A DNA stretch of 64,000 bases from JAGVSR01 sp033765145 (GTDB lineage: Bacteria > Pseudomonadota > Alphaproteobacteria > Rhizobiales > Hyphomicrobiaceae): NCBI GenBank assembly GCA_033765145.1, contig JANRIH010000038.1:186001-250000 (forward strand), read 5' to 3'. Below the pieces are notes generated by a model. The model was not told the DNA's origin and made no database searches. It saw only the letters and a list, made by a program, of their open reading frames with translations. Below are positions 1 through 8,455 of the stretch, piece by piece; the stretch's first letter is position 1; every line of letters begins with the position of its first letter. Both the position numbers and the translations under genes were made by a program.

Positions 1-358
1 GGGACGGCATCTCGTGCCGGCAGGGCGTACACCATGTCGCCCAGAGGTTCAGAAGGACCGTCCGGCCCTTGAAGTCCGAGAGCTTCAAGTCGCGGCCGGC
101 CTCGTCCTTGAACGCCACTTCGGCAAGAGCGATCGGCGGACTGCGCTTCACGAAGCCGATGAGACCGTCGGCTCCGTTGCCCTTGGAATCGGCGTCTTGA
201 CCGCCCTTGAAGGCCTCGATCTCCGGCGAAGAAGCGTTGTCAGCGGGTCCGAGCGTGACGTATACCGCCGCGAAACCGAGTGCGGCTGCGACGAGCGCCA
301 CGGCGATGAGCCGCATCGCGCCCGTCGGACGAGCGCCCGCTCCATGATCTTTGTCCAT
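1..358 (-). CDS. tlpA: TlpA-like thiol:disulfide oxidoreductase (partial, C-terminus beyond window)
   Basis: This is the N-terminal 119 residues of a membrane-anchored thioredoxin-like protein; the rest lies beyond position 1. The translation has an N-terminal hydrophobic anchor at about residues 16-35, a polar linker, and then the thioredoxin-fold opening GRTVLLNLWATWCTPC with the redox pair C110 and C113 followed by R-H-E-M-P, as in the TlpA/ResA family. Members keep periplasmic thiols reduced, for example in cytochrome oxidase or c-type cytochrome maturation. It is transcribed away from argH with a 59-bp gap. The ATG at 358-356 gives the expected length before the anchor. Identification is firm; the exact in vivo partner is inference. 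Confidence 0.88.
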   Translation of the reverse strand, partial: MDKDHGAGARPTGAMRLIAVALVAAALGFAAVYVTLGPADNASSPEIEAFKGGQDADSKGNGADGLIGFVKRSPPIALAEVAFKDEAGRDLKLSDFKGRTVLLNLWATWCTPCRHEMPS

Positions 359-417
359 TTGTCCGTCCGATCCGGCCAAAGGGTTCCTCCACTTCCGCAG
401 TCAGGAGATGTGCCAAC

Positions 418-1827
418 GTGACGATGAAGTCGGCGAACAAGATGTGGGGTGGTCGCTTCGAGATGTCGCCCGCCGAGATCATGGAGGAGATAAATGCCTC
501 CATCGGCTTCGACAAGGCGCTAGCTCCACAGGATATCCGCGGATCTAAGGCCCATGCGGCGATGCTCGCCGACGCCGGCATCATAACGAAGGCGGACGCC
601 CGCGAGATCATCAAGGGGCTCGACCAGGTCGGCGCGGAGATTGCGGCCGGAGATTTCCCGTTCCGGCGCGAACTCGAAGACGTTCACATGAACGTCGAAA
701 GCCGGCTGAAGGAGATCGCCGGACCCGCGGCGGGCCGCCTCCACACCGCGCGCTCCAGGAACGATCAGGTCGCAACCGACTTCCGGCTCTGGGTCCGCGA
801 CGAAATCGACGCCATCGATGGCCTTCTCGCCCAGCTGCAGCATGCCCTGGCGGCGAAAGCCGAGACCCATGCGGCGACGGTGATGCCGGGGTTCACGCAT
901 TTGCAGCCCGCCCAGCCCGTGACGTTCGGCCATCACCTGCTGGCCTACGTAGAAATGCTGGCCCGCGACCGCGGTCGGTTCGCGGACGCCCGGTCACGGC
1001 TGAACGAATGCCCCCTGGGGTCAGCCGCGCTCGCCGGAACGTCGTTCCCGATCGACCGCAAGCAGACGGCGGGCGCCTTGGGCTTCGACCGCCCGATGGC
1101 GAACTCGCTCGATGGCGTCTCCGACCGCGATTTCGCGCTCGAAACGCTTGCGGCTGCGACGATTGCCGCCGTCCATCTGTCGCGGCTCGCCGAGGAAATC
1201 GTCATCTGGATGACGCCGCAGTTCGCCTTCGTCCGCCTGTCGGACCGGTTCACGACCGGCTCGTCGATCATGCCGCAGAAGCGCAACCCCGACGCGGCCG
1301 AACTCGCCCGCGCCAAAGTCGGACGCATTGCCGGCGCACTGCAGAGCCTCGTCATCGTCATGAAGGGTCTGCCGCTCGCCTATTCGAAGGACATGCAGGA
1401 AGACAAGGAAGTGACATTCGACGCCATCGCATCGCTCAAGCTGGCACTGGGCGCCATGGCTGGGATGGTCGGTGATCTCGAACCTGTCCCCGAGACCATG
1501 CACGCGGCCGCCGGGCGCGGCTATTCGACCGCGACGGACTTGGCCGATTGGCTCGTCCGTGAGTTGAAGATGCCGTTCCGCGACGCCCACCACGTCACGG
1601 GCACCATCGTCCGCGCCGCCGAAACCCGCGGTCTCGATCTGGAGGCCCTGCCGCTCGACGTGATGCAGGCCGTCGACGAGCGCATCACGAAAGGTGTCTA
1701 CAGTGTTCTTTCTGTTGAGAATTCTGTGAAAAGCCGCACGAGCTATGGGGGAACCGCGCCACAGAACGTCGCCAAAATGGCGCGCGCCTGGCTCAAGCGC
1801 TTGGAAAAGGCGAAAAAAGAGGGCTAG
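418..1827 (+). CDS. argH: Argininosuccinate lyase
   Basis: It catalyses the last step of arginine synthesis, splitting argininosuccinate into arginine and fumarate in the cytoplasm. The 469-residue length is typical. The fumarase/aspartase superfamily signature GSSIMPQKRNPD is present; S282/S283 sit in the mobile catalytic loop. TARSRNDQ and the early MWGGRF motif are also diagnostic of ArgH. A GTG start at 418 is preferred because AGGAG at 403-407 lies 10 nt upstream, whereas the ATG at 424 would be 16 nt away. It is followed by a small lipoprotein gene and lysA, a conserved Hyphomicrobiales arrangement. Confidence 0.97.
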   Translation: MTMKSANKMWGGRFEMSPAEIMEEINASIGFDKALAPQDIRGSKAHAAMLADAGIITKADAREIIKGLDQVGAEIAAGDFPFRRELEDVHMNVESRLKEIAGPAAGRLHTARSRNDQVATDFRLWVRDEIDAIDGLLAQLQHALAAKAETHAATVMPGFTHLQPAQPVTFGHHLLAYVEMLARDRGRFADARSRLNECPLGSAALAGTSFPIDRKQTAGALGFDRPMANSLDGVSDRDFALETLAAATIAAVHLSRLAEEIVIWMTPQFAFVRLSDRFTTGSSIMPQKRNPDAAELARAKVGRIAGALQSLVIVMKGLPLAYSKDMQEDKEVTFDAIASLKLALGAMAGMVGDLEPVPETMHAAAGRGYSTATDLADWLVRELKMPFRDAHHVTGTIVRAAETRGLDLEALPLDVMQAVDERITKGVYSVLSVENSVKSRTSYGGTAPQNVAKMARAWLKRLEKAKKEG

Positions 1828-1935
1828 TGTCCACGGGCCTGCGGAAATTACTTGAACGAGCGGCGCTCGATCGAGCGAAATGTGTCAAGCGACGCGATGA
1901 ATGTACAGGCTGGAACCGAAGTGAGCGCGACACGC

Positions 1936-2139
1936 ATGTCCGGAATTGCGATACATCGCATCGCGGCTGTCGCTGCAATTGCGGCACTGTTGGGGGCCTG
2001 TGGCGTGAAAGGCGGCCTCGATGCACCGCCCGAAGCAAAGGCGGACAATACCGCGAAGGCGGAAAGCGCTCAGGGCAAGGCTGAAGGCGCCACCGGCAAA
2101 CCGCACCAAGGCTTCATCCTCGACGGCATTCTGCGCTGA
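1936..2139 (+). CDS. lptM: Small LptM-like lipoprotein
   Basis: This is a 67-residue predicted lipoprotein. The N-terminus is MSGIAIHRIAAVAAIAALLG followed by A-C, a signal peptide ending in an LGAC lipobox, then C-G-V-K-G-G-L, the short glycine-rich start typical of LptM/YifL-type proteins. The rest is charged and low in complexity. LptM in enterobacteria associates with the LPS translocon LptDE; whether this homologue does is inference. Its position between argH and lysA matches related genomes. The start is uncertain: an in-frame GTG at 1921 or ATG at 1897 would lengthen the N-terminus, but ATG 1936 gives the cleanest signal peptide. Confidence 0.75.
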   Translation: MSGIAIHRIAAVAAIAALLGACGVKGGLDAPPEAKADNTAKAESAQGKAEGATGKPHQGFILDGILR

Positions 2140-2175
2140 CCCTGTGGTCTTGATCGCCACGCCTGGCCCTATTGG

Positions 2176-2961
2176 TCACGCTGGCCGTTGCGCCGTCTCG
2201 CGCGCAAGTTCCAAAACATCGACGTCGGTCCGGTCGTCGGGGACGAAGGGCGAAATCGCGTCAACCGTGTGGCGCGCGATGTCGACCTGCCAACCCGCAG
2301 CCCGCGCCATCGCGACGAACGCCGCCTGATCCGGCCGCGCTGGATCGGTCAGCAGCGCGAAACCGCCGGGTTTCAGCACGCGATCCAAGATTTCCAGAAC
2401 AGCCGCGTGGCTCTCTTTCGCGTAGAGCACGTCCGAACCGACGACGACATCGAAGGTCTCGCCGGACCGCCAGTCGTGCCAATCGACGACGCGCTGGCGG
2501 ATGCCCTCGATGCCGTTGAGACGGGCATTGTCCCGCGCGAGAGCGAGCGCCTCTGCCGAATGATCGGTCTGCACGACGTCCGCGCCGAGGAAGCGCGCCG
2601 CGAGCCCCGCGAGGCCCGCTCCGGACCCGATCTCGAGCACGCGCCGTCCGGTGATGCGTTCCGCCCGCTCGGCGAGCGCGTCGGCCAGCACGGGTGCTGC
2701 ATCCCAGAGAATGAGCCCGAATGGAAACGCGCCGAGCCGGTCCGATGCGCGCAAGAGGGCGTCGTGATCGAACACGCACGCGATCTGCCAGGAGCGCCCG
2801 GCGGACTCGATCGCGACCGTCTCGATTGGAAGATCGGAGAGGTCGGCGGTGCCGGGCGCGATGTCGAGGGCTTGATTGTCGTCGAGGTCGGGGGCCTGGA
2901 CAGTCACGACGCCAGACCCCGAGCCGGCCGAGACCGAAACCTGGCACGTCGAGCGGCGCAC
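2176..2961 (-). CDS. Class I SAM-dependent methyltransferase (protein-lysine methyltransferase-like)
   Basis: The 261-residue protein carries the SAM-binding motif I VLEIGSGAGLAGL at about residues 108-120, an acidic motif (Q-T-D-H) after strand 2, and D-V-V-V-G-S-D-V-L-Y at the strand-4 position. The downstream L-K-P-G-G-F is also typical. It resembles the methyltransferase-16/ETF-beta lysine methyltransferase group. The substrate is unknown and should not be inferred from this alone. It is convergent with the lipoprotein gene (37-bp gap) and divergent from lysA, whose start lies 80 bp away. Confidence 0.8.
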   Translation of the reverse strand: MRRSTCQVSVSAGSGSGVVTVQAPDLDDNQALDIAPGTADLSDLPIETVAIESAGRSWQIACVFDHDALLRASDRLGAFPFGLILWDAAPVLADALAERAERITGRRVLEIGSGAGLAGLAARFLGADVVQTDHSAEALALARDNARLNGIEGIRQRVVDWHDWRSGETFDVVVGSDVLYAKESHAAVLEILDRVLKPGGFALLTDPARPDQAAFVAMARAAGWQVDIARHTVDAISPFVPDDRTDVDVLELARETAQRPA

Positions 2962-3041
2962 CCGGTGGGTTGCGTTCGTACCCCCGCTCCCCCTATAGCT
3001 CCGCCGGCCCCCATGAAACGCGTGTCGCGGACGTCCGGAAA

Positions 3042-4328
3042 ATGCATCATTTCACCTATATCGACGGCCGACTTCACGCCGAGAGTGTCAGTCTCGACCG
3101 CCTCGCGAACGAAATCGGCACGCCGTTCTACTGCTATTCGACGGCCACGCTCGAACGTCACTATCGGGTCCTTACGGAAGCCTTTCGCGGACAGAGGCAC
3201 CTCATCTGCTTCGCCGTCAAGGCCAACTCGAACCAGGCCGTGCTGGCAACGCTCGCGCGCCTGGGCGCCGGCATGGATGTCGTGTCGGAAGGGGAGTTGC
3301 GCCGCGCGCGCGCTGCCGGTGTGCCGCCGGAGCGGATCATTTTCGCCGGCGTCGGCAAGACCCGCGACGAGATGGCCTATGCACTGACTGAGGGCATCCG
3401 CGGCTTCAATGTCGAAAGTGCGCCGGAATTGGAAGCCTTGAGCGACGTCGCGTCGGCCCTCGGTCTCAGCGCGAAGATCGCGATCCGCGTCAACCCCGAC
3501 GTCGATGCCGGAACCCACGCCAAGATCTCGACCGGCAAGAGCGAGAACAAATTCGGCGTGCCGTTTCTCGACGCGCCCGCCCTTTACGAACGCGCGTCCA
3601 AGCTGCCCGGGATCGACGTCGCCGGCATCCACATGCATATCGGCAGCCAGATCACGGACCTCGCGCCGTTCCGCGCCGCGTTCGCGCTGATGCGCGAACT
3701 GGCCCTCGATCTCCGCGCGAAGGGCGTGGTCCTCGAGCATCTCGACATCGGCGGCGGCCTCGGCGTCCCCTATCGCGGGGCCAACGATGTGCCGCCTCAC
3801 CCGGATGAATACGCCGCCGTTGTGAAATCGGCGCTGGGCGACCTCGGCCTCGAAATCGCTCTGGAACCGGGCCGCATGATCGCGGGCAACGCGGGCATCC
3901 TCGTCACGCGCGTCATCTTCGTGAAGGACGTGGCCGGCAAGGCCGAAGCCGGCCGCCGCTTCACCATCGTCGACGCGGCCATGAACGATCTCATACGCCC
4001 GACGCTCTACGAGGCCTACCACGACATCTGGCCTGTCGAGGAAAAGCGGCGCAATGGCCCGCGCCGCATGCAGGACGTGGTCGGGCCCGTGTGCGAGACG
4101 GGCGACTATCTGGCGCTCGAACGCGAGTTGCCGGATTTCGCCGCGGGCGATCTCATGGCCGTCATGACCGCCGGCGCCTACGGCGCGGTCATGTCCTCGA
4201 CCTACAACACCCGCCCCCTCGTGCCCGAGGTGCTCGTCAACGCCGACGCCTATGCCGTCGTCCGCCCCCGCCCCACCTATGACGATCTCATTGGGATGGA
4301 CGTGCTGCCGGAGTGGTTGAAGGGGTAG
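3042..4328 (+). CDS. lysA: Diaminopimelate decarboxylase
   Basis: This PLP-dependent enzyme makes lysine by decarboxylating meso-diaminopimelate. The 428-residue product is a fold-type III decarboxylase: the PLP lysine is K60 in CFAVKANSNQ, the H-I-G-S-Q motif and the glycine-rich G-G-G-L-G phosphate-binding stretch follow, and E-P-G-R is present further on. The open frame extends upstream, but M-H-H-F-T-Y at 3042 is the usual alphaproteobacterial LysA N-terminus. In related genomes the next gene is the TIGR02302-family protein; here about 7.9 kb of other genes separate the two. Confidence 0.96.
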   Translation: MHHFTYIDGRLHAESVSLDRLANEIGTPFYCYSTATLERHYRVLTEAFRGQRHLICFAVKANSNQAVLATLARLGAGMDVVSEGELRRARAAGVPPERIIFAGVGKTRDEMAYALTEGIRGFNVESAPELEALSDVASALGLSAKIAIRVNPDVDAGTHAKISTGKSENKFGVPFLDAPALYERASKLPGIDVAGIHMHIGSQITDLAPFRAAFALMRELALDLRAKGVVLEHLDIGGGLGVPYRGANDVPPHPDEYAAVVKSALGDLGLEIALEPGRMIAGNAGILVTRVIFVKDVAGKAEAGRRFTIVDAAMNDLIRPTLYEAYHDIWPVEEKRRNGPRRMQDVVGPVCETGDYLALERELPDFAAGDLMAVMTAGAYGAVMSSTYNTRPLVPEVLVNADAYAVVRPRPTYDDLIGMDVLPEWLKG

Positions 4329-4563
4329 GGGGCCGAATTCTCAGAACGCGACGTGAGCAGGCGGAGCGCGTTCAAGAGATCGACAGGCGCTGTTCGGAGA
4401 TAGCTGCCGTCGCTGGCCTCCAGAAATCAGTAAAGAGATTTGCGCTCGGGCATGGCCGCGATAGCGTGGTTAGCGGACATCGAAACTGCTACTGCGGCGA
4501 CGGCGTCACGCAGAGAAGATCCAGTGGCCGAGAGTTTAGCATTCTGCGGCGGGGACCACAACC

Positions 4564-6831
4564 ATGGATGCTGACAGGCCAATCAAGACTACTGCCGAAG
4601 ATCGGCTCGGGTTTGCGCCAGTGGCCCGGCACTTGGCTCAGGTCATTCTCGATCAATCGGCGAAGGATGGGCTGGTCTTCGGCATCGAAGGCGAATGGGG
4701 TTCGGGCAAATCAACGCTGATCAACCTCGCCATTGTCGCTTTGAGGGAAGACTCCGTCGCGCCAGAGATCATCGAGTATTCGCCCTGGCTCGTTGGTTCG
4801 CGTGACGACCTCCTCGCGAATCTCTTCGACGAGCTCGCGGCGGCCGCCGGCAAGATTGACCCCGTTGAGCCCACGGACATTCCTCCTCCGCAAACGTGGC
4901 GCGACGCGATCAACAAGCGTTTTGGGAGCGACGCCCACTACCGGCTGAAGCGTAAGGAGCGCCTAAAAAAGCAGCTCAGCGGCAAGCTACAAGCCTTCGG
5001 TGCAGTCGCGGGCGGCTTATCGAAGCTGATAAAATCTTCCGCAGCCCTCGGTGTGCCTTACACGGAAACAGCCGGCACTATCGTCGAACGCGCCGGCGAA
5101 GGTGCGAAGAGCCTCTTCTCGTCTGCCTCAATTACCAAGAGGAAGGCCGAGATTGTCGAGGCGCTGAAGCTCCTGTCTCGCCGTATCGTCGTTTTCGTCG
5201 ACGATCTCGATCGCCTCGAGCCTCGCGAGGCCAGCGAAGTTTTGCGCCTCATCCGCGCTGTCGCCGACTTCCCAAACGTCATCTACATCCTCTCATACGA
5301 TATCGATGTCGTCTCCAAAACGCTGCAGAAGGCTATCCAGGTGGACGATGGTCACGCATTCCTGGAGAAGATCGTCCAGGTCAGCTTCAAGGTGCCCCGC
5401 CCGGAAGCATTCGACCTGAGGCGCTGGTTTCACGGTGAGGTGCGGGGGCTATTTGCCGACGAGATCACACAGGCATCGAACCTCCAGAGGCCCGTAGTGC
5501 AACGTCTTGCACGTGCGATCGATGTCCAGGGCGGACGTTATCTGACAACGCCACGCGACGTCGTCAGGGCTCTCAACTCGCTTCGCCTGCATGCGATCCC
5601 AGTGCGTACCCACATCGATGTGGCCGACATGATCTGGCTGCAACTTGTACGAATTGGCAATCCTGCTTTCTACGCCTGGATTGAGGAGTACCTGACCGAC
5701 ACCTCTGCCATCTATCGAGGGTCGAGCGTCACTGGTCATGTTGCTGCCCATACTGGGCAACGGTTGAACGACATCCTCGCCGCAGAGAACCTCGACATCG
5801 ACTACGCGCGCATCGAGCTGTCCACCTTATTGCCGGGGGTCATGCACGGATTTGGCAACCAGAATGAGACGCCGCATCGCGTCTTCAACAACCTCGGTCG
5901 CGAGGTCTTCAACCGATTCATCGTCGAGCGACGATTGGGGAGTCCTGAGCACTACCGCTACTATTTCGCCTTTGCACAGCCCGGCGGTGCGCTCCGCGAC
6001 GATCAGGTCGATGCTTTTCTGCTGCAGGCCCAACACGATCAGAACGCGACGATCAGCCTGCTTCAGGAACTCGGACGCGAAACTCGCCCGCAAGGCGGCG
6101 TAATGGCCGAGCTCATGATCGAAAGACTCGTCGCGGCCGTCGAGCGGATACCGGAGGCGGCAATCTCAAACATTATGTCTGCGCTTTCGGACATTCTAGA
6201 TGACGTCGCGCTTTCCACACGCGATGGAGATTGGGGCCAGCACCGCTCATGGGAAGCAGCAGAGCTTCTGGTCGAAAAACTCATGCGCAAAGTCACCGAC
6301 CCTGCCGTACGTCGGGACTGCATCGCTCGATTGTTCACGGATGGGCGCGCTATCGGTTGGCAGACTAGTCTCTTGATGAGCGAAATCTTCGCCCACGGCC
6401 ACTATGGCGACAGGGAGGAGCCCCAGGGGCAGAGGCTGCTGACGCCGGCCGAGTTTCACCAGGCATTGGCCTCCATGATCGGTCGTTACAAGGCTATGCC
6501 CCCTGCCCAACTGAGGGCTGTTCCCAACCTCGTCAGTCTGCTCTACGGCTGGAAGCAGGCTGCACGCAATGATGACGCTAGGCTGTGGGTCGAAGCCAAT
6601 ACGCAAACGGATGACGATTTGCTGGCTTTTCTGTCGCGCGCGCGGGGGTGGTCCTCGAGCAATGGGGTAGTCCAGTATCCGCTCAAGCGTCAGGACCTCT
6701 CGAACTTTCTGGACTACGATTCCGCCGTCCGCCGCGTGGAAGCGATTGCAGTTGATACGCAGGCGCCCGCCGAACGCCGACAACTCGCAGCCGAGTTACT
6801 CATCGCTATTCGGCAAGGTCAAGGAGACTAA
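4564..6831 (+). CDS. KAP family P-loop NTPase
   Basis: This is a 755-residue NTPase of the KAP/STAND-like class. Walker A is GEWGSGKST at residues 43-51, the form typical of KAP NTPases. Walker B is VVFVDDLDRLE at about residues 206-216 and is followed by a region resembling sensor I. The segment between them (about 130-195) is Lys-rich, then Gly/Ala-rich and amphipathic, in the place where many KAP proteins carry membrane or helical insertions; no clear hydrophobic span is visible. The C-terminal ~400 residues have no motif I recognise. Family members include the plasmid phage-exclusion protein PifA, so a defence role is possible but unproven. The gene stands alone, with base composition visibly less GC-rich than its neighbours, in a synteny break after lysA, which suggests acquisition. 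Confidence 0.8.
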   Translation: MDADRPIKTTAEDRLGFAPVARHLAQVILDQSAKDGLVFGIEGEWGSGKSTLINLAIVALREDSVAPEIIEYSPWLVGSRDDLLANLFDELAAAAGKIDPVEPTDIPPPQTWRDAINKRFGSDAHYRLKRKERLKKQLSGKLQAFGAVAGGLSKLIKSSAALGVPYTETAGTIVERAGEGAKSLFSSASITKRKAEIVEALKLLSRRIVVFVDDLDRLEPREASEVLRLIRAVADFPNVIYILSYDIDVVSKTLQKAIQVDDGHAFLEKIVQVSFKVPRPEAFDLRRWFHGEVRGLFADEITQASNLQRPVVQRLARAIDVQGGRYLTTPRDVVRALNSLRLHAIPVRTHIDVADMIWLQLVRIGNPAFYAWIEEYLTDTSAIYRGSSVTGHVAAHTGQRLNDILAAENLDIDYARIELSTLLPGVMHGFGNQNETPHRVFNNLGREVFNRFIVERRLGSPEHYRYYFAFAQPGGALRDDQVDAFLLQAQHDQNATISLLQELGRETRPQGGVMAELMIERLVAAVERIPEAAISNIMSALSDILDDVALSTRDGDWGQHRSWEAAELLVEKLMRKVTDPAVRRDCIARLFTDGRAIGWQTSLLMSEIFAHGHYGDREEPQGQRLLTPAEFHQALASMIGRYKAMPPAQLRAVPNLVSLLYGWKQAARNDDARLWVEANTQTDDDLLAFLSRARGWSSSNGVVQYPLKRQDLSNFLDYDSAVRRVEAIAVDTQAPAERRQLAAELLIAIRQGQGD

Positions 6832-7076
6832 CGGGCGCCGCGCGGTAACGTGGCACGCCCCTGATTGTCGCCTTCACGCTCCACGAAAGGTGGTTGCTTG
6901 CGCTCCATGAAGCGCTACGCGGATGCAATCCTTTTAATTCCAGACATTGTCGTCGGCGCGTTCAGCTTCACTCATAACAAGTCGCTCAAGGTCCGCTTGT
7001 GGGATGTTCCACACATCCACCGCACGCTTCTGCACAACTCCCCGATGCCCACGGCCCCCACTTCCCACGACCACCG

Positions 7077-7697
7077 CTACCGCTGTACCGTCCCCATACC
7101 CCTCACCTCCGCCAGTTCCGCCTCCAACTCCGCCACGCGCTGTTGAAGGGTCGCGACGGCGGCTTCCACATCCTCCCGTGCGAAGAGCTGCGGAATGTGC
7201 TGCGGGCAGTTGCGGTCCCACGCCGAGATCGTGAAAAGGATCGCACGCTCGGCCGTGGCGGCACCCGAATTCGGCATGAGGCGCGAGAGCAGCGCGTTGT
7301 CGTCCTCGACGATGCGGGCTGTGCCCCAGAGCTTGATGCGAAGCCGCCGCGCATAGTCCATGACAAAGATGAACGCGCGCGGATTGTCCGCGAGGTTCCC
7401 GGCCGTGATGTACTGCCGGTTGCCCGAGAGGTCCGCGAAGCCGAGCGTTTTCTCGTCGATCACCTTGAGGAACCCCGCCGGCCCGCCGCGATGCTGGATG
7501 TAGGGCTGTCCTTCCACGTTCGCGGTCCCGAGATAGAACGAGCGCACGGTCCCGAGAAACTGCGCGAGATCGGGCGTCACGCGGTCCGACCAGCCCTTTC
7601 CCGTCTCCATGCGCGCGTACTGTGCCCGCGACCCGAGCCGCGTCTGCTGGGCTTTGACCGAGGGCGTGAACGCGATGTCCGAGACGGGTAATTTCAT
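7077..7697 (-). CDS. Pyridoxamine 5'-phosphate oxidase family (flavin-binding split barrel) protein
   Basis: The 206-residue protein has the split-barrel pattern of FMN-binding PNPOx-like proteins: an opening R-M-E-T-G-K-G-W, F-Y-L-G-T-A-N-V-E-G-Q-P-Y-I-Q-H-R-G-G-P, then A-G-N-L-A-D-N-P-R-A-F-I-F and L-W-G-T-A-R-I-V. Proteins of this type reduce or bind flavins; the substrate is unknown, and it is not the vitamin B6 enzyme PdxH. The C-terminal 30 residues form a short heptad-like helix. The ATG at 7697 is preferred over an upstream in-frame start because the conserved N-terminal helix begins there and AAGGAA precedes it. It lies 45 bp downstream of the GST gene, probably in one transcript. 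Confidence 0.8.
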   Translation of the reverse strand: MKLPVSDIAFTPSVKAQQTRLGSRAQYARMETGKGWSDRVTPDLAQFLGTVRSFYLGTANVEGQPYIQHRGGPAGFLKVIDEKTLGFADLSGNRQYITAGNLADNPRAFIFVMDYARRLRIKLWGTARIVEDDNALLSRLMPNSGAATAERAILFTISAWDRNCPQHIPQLFAREDVEAAVATLQQRVAELEAELAEVRGMGTVQR

Positions 7698-7742
7698 GGC
7701 GGAGAGTTCCTTTTGATGTCGGTCCACGGGCGAGCCGCGCAC

Positions 7743-8342
7743 TCAAATAGCCGGCATGCCGATGAAGCCGGGCAGTGCTTTGACGCGGCCAACCCACGCC
7801 GCGACTGCCGGATACCCATCGTGCGGCACACCACCCTCGTGTCCGAGCGCGATGTAGGGCATGCACGCGACATCCGCGATCGTCGGCCGGCCAAGCGCGA
7901 GCCATGGCTCGTGCGTCAGGTGCGCATTCATCAGGCTGAGGATGCGGGCGGCGTTGGCACGCGCGGCCTCGACGTCGAGTTTGCGGCCGAATTTGTCGTG
8001 CCGCCGCGCATCGTTCGGGCCGCGAGCAATCTCGTTTTCCGCGACCATCAGCCATTGCGTGACGGTCGCGAGCCCGGCCGCATCCGTAGGAAGCCACGCT
8101 TCCCCGCCCCACTTCCGCGCGATGTAGACGAGGATCGCCTGACTGTCGCGCAGTACAACGTTCCCGTCACGGAAGATCGGAACTTCACCGAACGGGTTGA
8201 GATCGATGAGCGGCGGCTTCTTGTGATCGCCCGCGAGGAAATTCACCGGCACCACGTCGAGAGGTACGCCGATCAGCGCCGCAAGTAGACGGACTTTGTA
8301 GCAGTTCCCTGAAACCTCGACATCGTGGAGCGTGGCGGTCAT
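7743..8342 (-). CDS. Glutathione S-transferase family protein
   Basis: The 199-residue length and two-domain layout are those of a cytosolic GST. The thioredoxin-like N-terminal domain contains V-S-G-N-C-Y-K-V-R-L-L at the catalytic helix, N-P-F-G-E-V-P-I-F with the conserved cis-proline, and L-R-D-S-Q-A-I-L-V-Y-I, where glutathione binding normally involves D/S. The C-terminal helical domain has P-T-I-A-D-V-A, the N-capping box. It probably detoxifies electrophiles with glutathione; the substrate is unknown. It is divergently transcribed from a LysR regulator across 113 bp, the usual arrangement for a LysR target. Confidence 0.88.
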   Translation of the reverse strand: MTATLHDVEVSGNCYKVRLLAALIGVPLDVVPVNFLAGDHKKPPLIDLNPFGEVPIFRDGNVVLRDSQAILVYIARKWGGEAWLPTDAAGLATVTQWLMVAENEIARGPNDARRHDKFGRKLDVEAARANAARILSLMNAHLTHEPWLALGRPTIADVACMPYIALGHEGGVPHDGYPAVAAWVGRVKALPGFIGMPAI

Positions 8343-8415
8343 GTGGCGTGTCCCATTGAGAGTGCGTTCGTCTCGACTGCCAAACTGGCGTACGGAAGGA
8401 ATGTCCGGTAGAGAG

Positions 8416-8434
8416 AATATTCGGCATTGATATT
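8416..8434. promoter_or_regulatory. Inverted repeat, candidate LysR operator
   Basis: AATAT at 8416-8420 and ATATT at 8430-8434 form a perfect 5-bp inverted repeat with a 9-nt spacer, in an AT-rich patch between the divergent GST and LysR genes. LysR-type regulators bind AT-rich interrupted palindromes of about this size upstream of the gene they control. Assignment as operator is inference from position and symmetry. Confidence 0.45.
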
Positions 8435-8455
8435 TTCAGAATTCGGTAATGTTCC

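Noticed and set aside
4313..4720. Plus-strand frame overlapping the lysA end and the KAP start
   Set aside because: Overlaps two well-supported genes, with no motif or ribosome site.
6834..7076. Possible remnant gene on the minus strand with a tail reading W-N-I-P-Q-A-D-L-E-R-L-V-M-S-E-A-E-R
   Set aside because: The stretch reads protein-like for about 30 codons, but the upstream part is out of frame with any recognisable domain. Too short to call a pseudogene.
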